Assembly (NCBI RefSeq): GCF_019097595.1 | Contig: NC_080718.1 | Span: 12,618,657-12,682,656 of the forward strand | DNA length: 64,000 nucleotides | Origin: Hemibagrus wyckioides | Taxonomy: Eukaryota; Chordata; Actinopteri; Siluriformes; Bagridae | Direction of reading: 5' to 3' | Shown here: piece by piece, positions 62,401 to 64,000 of the stretch | How positions within the stretch are numbered: the first letter of the stretch is position 1 | Layout of the letters: every line of letters begins with the position of its first letter | The notes under the pieces: generated by a model | What the model was told of the DNA's origin: nothing | Database searches by the model: none | What the model saw: the letters and a program-made list of their open reading frames with translations, nothing else | Program-made: the position numbers and the translations under genes

Positions 62401-64000
62401 GGGAGCATGGAATTGTCCAAAATGTCTTGGTATGCTGAAGCATTCAGAGTTCCTTTCACTGGAACTAAGGGGCCAAGCCCAGCTCCTGAAAAACAACCCC
62501 ACACCATAATCCCCCCTCCACCAAACTTTACACTTGGCACAATGCAGTCAGACAAGTACCGTTCTCCTGGCAACCGCCAAACCCAGACTCGTCCATCAGA
62601 TTGCCAGATGGAGAAGCGCGATTCGTCACTCCAGAGAACGCGTCTCCACTGCTCTAGAGTCCAGTGGCGGCGTGCTTTACACCACTGCATCCGACGCTTT
62701 GCATTGCACTTGGTGATGTATGGCTTGGATGCAGCTGCTCGGCCATGGAAACCCATTCCATGAAGCTCTCTGCGCACTGTTCTTGAGCTAATCTGAAGGC
62801 CACATGAAGTTTGGAGGTCTGTAGCGATTGACTCTGCAGAAAGTTGGTGACCTCTTCGCACTATGCGCCTCAGCATCCGCTGACCCCGCTCCGTCAGTTT
62901 ACGTGGCCTACCACTTCGTGGCTGAGTTGCTGTCGTTCCCAAACACTTCCACATTCTTATAATACAGCTGACAGTTGACTGTGGAATATTTAGGAGCGAG
63001 GAAATTTCACGACTGGATTTGTTGCACAGGTGGCATCCTATCACAGTTCCACGCTGGAATTCACTGAGCTCCTGAGAGCGACCCATTCTTTCACAAATGT
63101 TTGTAAAAACAGTCTGCATGCCTAGGTGCTTGATTTTATACACCTGTGGCCATGGAAGTGATTGGAACACCTGATTCTGATTATTTGGATGGGTGAGCGA
63201 ATACTTTTGGCAATATAGTGTATTTAAGATGTGTTTCCCAAAACACAAAATAATAATAATTTACTCCACTCATCCTGTTCAAAATTTCTTAATGTGATAA
63301 AGCACAGCTCTACTGTTAGTTCTACTGCTCTCTTCACTTCTAATATTTTTTTAAACCCTGGAGGTGAGGCTTTATTATACAAATCTTCCAAAGATCTGCT
63401 ACAAGTCGCTTGTAGGTTTAAAGATCATCAATACCTTCATGAATCCCTCGCTCTTCAGCTTGTGCATGCTGTTGGCGGCGCTGTGCAGCCTCCTCCTCTG
63501 CGAGCGCAGCACAGAGTCGGCCACTTGCCACCAGGTCCTGCAGTTGAGCAGCAGAGCGAGGCCCACCACACTGGCCACGGCCACTAGCACCGCTTTTACC
63601 GTAACATTAGCTGAATCCACTTTAAATATAGCCAAGAGGGCCATACCCGTCACCAGGCATGCCAGAGTCAGTGCAAACAGAACGAACGAGGGCACGCAGC
63701 ACGTCTTCTTCCACTTCTTTCCTGAAGACGGACAGAACAGAGCCAAAGATAAATGCTGTAATACTTTAATGCAAGGAGAAAAAGAAAAACCTAGCAAATA
63801 TGATTAGCACCAACATTCATGCACTGTTACCAAGTACACTGATGAGACTTTATAGCACCAATAAATTAATGAAGTGGAATTAAGGCAAGCAGTTTCAAAC
63901 CTTGTGTCTCATCGTTTTTAAAGACTCTGAAGAGTCTAGTGGCCAAGAAACCAAATTCTCTTTCACATGCATCTGACAGCGTGGCAATCATCTCAGCCAT
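31201..64000 (-). CDS. kidins220: Kinase D-interacting substrate of 220 kDa (ARMS), 3' part of gene; 5' end beyond window
   Basis: Sixteen exons on the minus strand join in one frame, giving 1,032 codons from [18 protein letters not shown] to ESVL. Kidins220/ARMS is a multi-pass membrane scaffold for Trk, p75 and ephrin signalling. In the window translation: residues about 40-100 hold two hydrophobic membrane segments; a Walker-B-like VVIIDGLD lies near 155-162 in the KAP NTPase domain; RQMSFDL puts the reported protein kinase D site at Ser303; a proline-rich part spans about 460-555; a SAM-like region ([12 protein letters not shown] to FGDWHLF) spans about 602-665. A long acidic tail ends in ESVL, a class I PDZ ligand (family: ESIL). 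Ankyrin repeats and Walker A are outside. All junctions are GT-AG with matching phases. The fish a/b paralogue is not decided. Confidence 0.95.
32240..32420. repeat. Possible degenerate interspersed repeat
   Basis: GAGGTTCTTAACTGCAATGC and GGGAAAACCTCAGACTATGC with GCAAATCCCCAAAGCTGG recall a short DNA-transposon-derived repeat common in fish. Ends are not defined. Confidence 0.3.
32815..33530 (+). mobile_element. Degenerate Tc1-like remnant
   Basis: Around 32965-33050 the + strand reads KKLLWSDEI...[15 protein letters not shown], the decayed WSDE and KHGGGSIMVWG signatures of Tc1 transposase with frameshifts. From about 33180 to 33525, CTCCTTGGTCTTCATGATGC, AATACTTATGCGATCAC and the end GGCACTATA resemble the 3' noncoding part and terminal repeat of a fish Tc1 element. 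It lies in the last kidins220 intron. No clear left end is seen. Confidence 0.65.
34921..35125 (-). repeat. SINE-like repeat, copy 5 (in the last kidins220 intron)
   Basis: Reverse orientation of the family tail: GGCATCCATCTGTCTATTTT, CAACCTGGAGTCTATACC and GCAGGGACCAATCCATCGCA. Diverged. Confidence 0.5.
35289..35507 (-). CDS. kidins220: kidins220 exon following the SAM-like region
   Basis: 219 bp, 73 codons, from [19 protein letters not shown] to NHWM, with [16 protein letters not shown] matching the family's TLNFSFEELNTLGLDE. Acceptor TTCCCCAG, donor TGGATG|GTGGGT. Confidence 0.93.
36468..36566 (-). CDS. kidins220: kidins220 exon, middle of the SAM-like region
   Basis: 99 bp, phase 0 to 0: [20 protein letters not shown] then [13 protein letters not shown]. 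Acceptor ATTCCCAG, donor GCAATG|GTGAGG. The FGDWHLF motif is characteristic of this protein. Confidence 0.95.
37939..38067 (-). CDS. kidins220: kidins220 exon, first part of the SAM-like region
   Basis: 129 bp encoding [18 protein letters not shown] then [19 protein letters not shown] and ITTIKK. Acceptor TGTGTAG, donor AAAAAG|GTACAA. It matches VCEKLKQIEGLDQSMLPQY of the family. Confidence 0.93.
39983..40012 (-). CDS. kidins220: Candidate kidins220 30-nt microexon ([10 protein letters not shown])
   Basis: TCTCCTGGACAG|ACAAAGTCT and GTGAAGCAG|GTACAG give exactly ten in-frame codons, phase 0 to 0, in the part of the gene known for alternative splicing. The peptide is basic and proline-rich, compatible with its neighbours. 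I cannot confirm a homologous exon from memory, so this is tentative. Confidence 0.45.
41757..42115 (+). mobile_element. Truncated Tc1-like element
   Basis: The left end has the terminal repeat form ACACCAATCAGGCATAACATTATGAGCA known from fish Tc1 elements. It is followed by a transposase N-terminus from 41908 ([20 protein letters not shown], then [20 protein letters not shown]) that stops with TGA at 42073-42075. The following bases still encode a [16 protein letters not shown] continuation; similarity then ends. No right end is visible. Confidence 0.8.
41908..42075 (+). pseudogene. Tc1 transposase N-terminal fragment
   Basis: 55 codons of the helix-turn-helix DNA-binding domain, cut by a stop after VVNR. 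No catalytic domain remains. Confidence 0.8.
42928..42959. repeat. (CA)n microsatellite beside the 57-nt exon
   Basis: On the transcribed minus strand this is a TG repeat starting 20 nt after the donor of exon 42980-43036. Confidence 0.95.
42980..43036 (-). CDS. kidins220: kidins220 57-nt exon ([10 protein letters not shown]...)
   Basis: Acceptor CTTCGTCAG and donor TTTATG|GTACCC bound 19 codons, phase 0 to 0. [10 protein letters not shown] aligns with EVIKEDAAEG of mammalian Kidins220, where the corresponding stretch is also 19 residues. The second half (SPFLTYPFM) is divergent and the donor is weak, so alternative use is likely. TG repeats lie on both sides in the transcript. Confidence 0.65.
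43139..43161. repeat. (CA)n microsatellite upstream of the 57-nt exon
   Basis: TG repeat in the kidins220 transcript about 100 nt before the acceptor of exon 42980-43036. Confidence 0.95.
43552..43668 (-). CDS. kidins220: kidins220 exon, proline/tyrosine-rich
   Basis: 117 bp, phase 0 to 0, from [18 protein letters not shown] to [10 protein letters not shown]. Acceptor TCCATAG, donor CTA|GTAAGT. The pattern matches PFFAPYLYTPRYYPGG in the mammalian protein. Confidence 0.93.
43890..44089 (-). CDS. kidins220: kidins220 exon, start of the proline-rich region
   Basis: 200 bp encoding [19 protein letters not shown] to [10 protein letters not shown], rich in Pro, Ser and Tyr. The acceptor's pyrimidine tract is a CT microsatellite and the donor CGG|GTGAGA is followed at once by a CA microsatellite. 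Confidence 0.93.
44095..44122. repeat. (GA)n microsatellite at a splice acceptor
   Basis: On the minus strand a CT repeat immediately before CGCTAG, serving as the pyrimidine tract of exon 43890-44089. Confidence 0.95.
44717..44895 (-). CDS. kidins220: kidins220 exon after the 11.6-kb intron
   Basis: 179 bp. Acceptor TTTTGCTCCAG before [18 protein letters not shown]; continues [20 protein letters not shown] and ends DPKLREIIA plus one base at donor GCAG|GTACAG. It aligns to the family without gaps. Confidence 0.95.
45779..45808. repeat. Poly(T) tract
   Basis: About 30 T in the large kidins220 intron (poly(A) on the transcribed strand). Confidence 0.95.
50030..51020 (+). pseudogene. Decayed L2-like LINE reverse transcriptase
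   Basis: Several frames together recall the L2/Rex reverse transcriptase: [17 protein letters not shown] near 50093 (family LILLDLSAAFDTVNH), TGIPR near 50280, the catalytic YADDT near 50348-50362, WMAAHYLKL-like sequence near 50430, and [16 protein letters not shown] near 50751 (family IQNAAARLVFNLPRFSH). Stops and frameshifts abound. It lies antisense in the 11.6-kb kidins220 intron. Confidence 0.7.
52712..52765. repeat. Long (GT)n microsatellite
   Basis: More than 22 GT units in the large kidins220 intron. Confidence 0.95.
53446..53476. repeat. (CA)n microsatellite
   Basis: Perfect CA repeat in the large kidins220 intron. Another is at 54157-54181. Confidence 0.95.
56464..56626 (-). CDS. 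kidins220: kidins220 exon, end of the KAP NTPase domain
   Basis: 163 bp, phase 1 in and phase 2 out, from [20 protein letters not shown] to [10 protein letters not shown]. Acceptor TACGACAG, donor GAGAG|GTCAGA. The upstream intron is 475 bp; the downstream intron (44896-56463) is the largest in the window at 11.6 kb. Confidence 0.95.
57102..57246 (-). CDS. kidins220: kidins220 exon with the protein kinase D site
   Basis: 145 bp, acceptor CATGCAG, donor ACAG|GTTACT. It starts [20 protein letters not shown]; the Ser after RQM corresponds to the site reported as phosphorylated by protein kinase D (Ser918 in rat). It continues [20 protein letters not shown] to IVSVT, at near-identity to mammals. 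Confidence 0.95.
57311..57722 (+). repeat. 3' end of an L2-like LINE
   Basis: One frame near 57440-57545 reads [20 protein letters not shown] then [13 protein letters not shown], the conserved C-terminus of L2-type reverse transcriptase ORFs. It ends with TCGCTCTGGATAAGAG and GTCTGCCAAATGCC, a standard 3' tail. It may be a second insertion of the family found at 50030. Confidence 0.75.
58840..59120. promoter_or_regulatory. Candidate intronic conserved element in kidins220
   Basis: In the intron 57247-59310, a CpG-containing, repeat-free stretch carries CTGTCATTAGGCAATGCC and ACATTAAATCAATTACAG, with no coding potential matching the host gene. It looks like an enhancer or conserved noncoding element; inference only. 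Confidence 0.3.
59311..59402 (-). CDS. kidins220: kidins220 small exon (31 codons)
   Basis: 92 bp between acceptor CCTGCAG and donor AGG|GTAAGT. It encodes [18 protein letters not shown] and then [12 protein letters not shown]. It is separated from the previous exon by an intron of only 145 bp. Confidence 0.9.
59548..59785 (-). CDS. kidins220: kidins220 exon, KAP NTPase core
   Basis: 238 bp. Acceptor CTGCAG before [18 protein letters not shown]; includes [18 protein letters not shown] and [12 protein letters not shown], near-identical to the mammalian protein. It ends GAGG|GTAAGC, phase 1. The segment after SRG ([20 protein letters not shown]) is variable across the family. Confidence 0.95.
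60932..60973. repeat. (CA)n microsatellite abutting a splice donor
   Basis: Its last bases (60972-60973) are the GT donor of exon 60974-61114 on the minus strand. Confidence 0.95.
60974..61114 (-). CDS. kidins220: kidins220 exon, Walker-B-like part of the KAP NTPase
   Basis: 141 bp, phase 0 to 0, from [19 protein letters not shown] to [10 protein letters not shown]. It includes [14 protein letters not shown], a hydrophobic strand ending in Asp typical of Walker B. The donor is ACG|GTGTGTGTG and runs straight into a GT microsatellite. Confidence 0.95.
61973..63220 (-). mobile_element. Complete Tc1/mariner element in a kidins220 intron
   Basis: 1,248 bp with perfect 29-bp terminal inverted repeats beginning CACTATATTGCCAAAAG and ending CTCACC on the strand read inward. 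It is flanked by TA on both sides (61971-61972 and 63221-63222), the Tc1 target duplication. It encodes one uninterrupted transposase in the same direction as the host gene and lies in the intron 61115-63434. Structural integrity suggests a recent insertion. Confidence 0.95.
62055..63086 (-). CDS. Tc1-family DD34E transposase (343 aa), intact frame
   Basis: Start chosen at [13 protein letters not shown], the usual fish Tc1 start; an upstream in-frame Met (63119) adds eleven residues. Residues 1-110 form the paired-like DNA-binding region with two helix-turn-helix parts and a GRPRK motif at 59-63. The catalytic triad is Asp154 (LWSDESRF), Asp245 (FQHDCAPVH) and Glu280 (LNLIEHLW), with 34 residues between the last two, diagnostic of Tc1. 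The glycine-rich [11 protein letters not shown] is at 189-199. Length fits the family (about 340). No stop or frameshift is seen, so it could be functional. Confidence 0.95.
   Translation of the reverse strand: MGRSQELSEFQRGTVIGCHLCNKSSREISSLLNIPQSTVSCIIRMWKCLGTTATQPRSGRPRKLTERGQRMLRRIVRRGHQLSAESIATDLQTSCGLQISSRTVRRELHGMGFHGRAAASKPYITKCNAKRRMQWCKARRHWTLEQWRRVLWSDESRFSIWQSDGRVWVWRLPGERYLSDCIVPSVKFGGGGIMVWGCFSGAGLGPLVPVKGTLNASAYQDILDNSMLPTLWEQFGAGPFLFQHDCAPVHKARSIKTWMTESGVDELDWPAQSPDLNLIEHLWDELERRLRARPSRPTSVCDLTNALLEEWSKIPINTLLNLVDSLPRRVEAVIAAKGGPTSY
63435..63721 (-). CDS. kidins220: kidins220 exon with two membrane segments
   Basis: 287 bp. Acceptor CGTCTTCAG, donor ATGAAG|GTATTG. It opens with KKWKKTCC and contains the hydrophobic runs [19 protein letters not shown] and [18 protein letters not shown], followed by NCRTWWQV. 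These are the third and fourth membrane segments expected in Kidins220. It closes with KLKSEGFMK in phase 0. Confidence 0.95.
63901..64000 (-). CDS. kidins220: kidins220 exon (partial, cut by window end)
   Basis: Encodes [18 protein letters not shown] and then [15 protein letters not shown], ending one base into a Gly codon at donor ACAAG|GTTTGA. It belongs to the KAP NTPase domain, between the second and third membrane segments of the family. The exon continues past 64000. Confidence 0.9.

Noticed and set aside
62017..62763. 248-aa open frame on the + strand
   Set aside because: It is the antisense shadow of the Tc1 transposase and carries no independent similarity.

Overview
This is nuclear DNA from a vertebrate, almost certainly a teleost fish. 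It has spliced genes with GT-AG introns, dense (CA)n/(GA)n microsatellites, Tc1/mariner, Tol2-like hAT, L2-like LINE and tRNA-derived SINE remnants, and CpG-rich promoters. The species cannot be fixed from the sequence; an otophysan such as a catfish is only a guess from the repeat types. There are no prokaryotic or viral gene arrays.

Layout: positions 1-23,500 are a gene desert of nested transposon debris (a 1.66-kb Tol2-like hAT at 5896-7559, a 431-bp MITE at 3405-3835, several SINE copies, two copies of an unnamed repeat at 6871-7293 and 9757-10135), plus stretches that look like upstream regulatory DNA. From 23,560 to 24,960 lie two CpG-rich segments with GC boxes, a palindromic CRE and a sequence fitting the BMP 'activation element' consensus. 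The id2 gene follows on the + strand (TATA 26564, ATG 26710, stop 27343, three exons with the last intron in the 3'UTR, polyA signal 28859). It encodes a 133-aa inhibitor-of-DNA-binding HLH protein.

From about 30,630 to the window end, the minus strand carries the 3' part of kidins220 (ARMS), the large neurotrophin-receptor scaffold. I place 16 coding exons (one a tentative 30-nt microexon) that stay in one frame for 1,032 codons. They run from the KAP NTPase/transmembrane region through the PKD-site segment, the proline-rich region and a SAM-like segment to a C-terminal ESVL PDZ ligand. The 5' part (ankyrin repeats, Walker A) lies beyond 64,000. id2 and kidins220 converge tail to tail; the same two genes are neighbours in mammals, so this is ancient synteny.

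The kidins220 introns hold an intact-looking Tc1 element (61973-63220; perfect 29-bp terminal repeats, uninterrupted 343-aa DD34E transposase), a truncated and a degenerate Tc1 copy, and a decayed L2-like reverse transcriptase. No new multi-gene system is visible. The points most worth checking are the BMP/CRE module at id2, the small in-frame exons of kidins220 lying beside TG repeats, splice sites embedded in microsatellites, and the apparently intact Tc1 copy.
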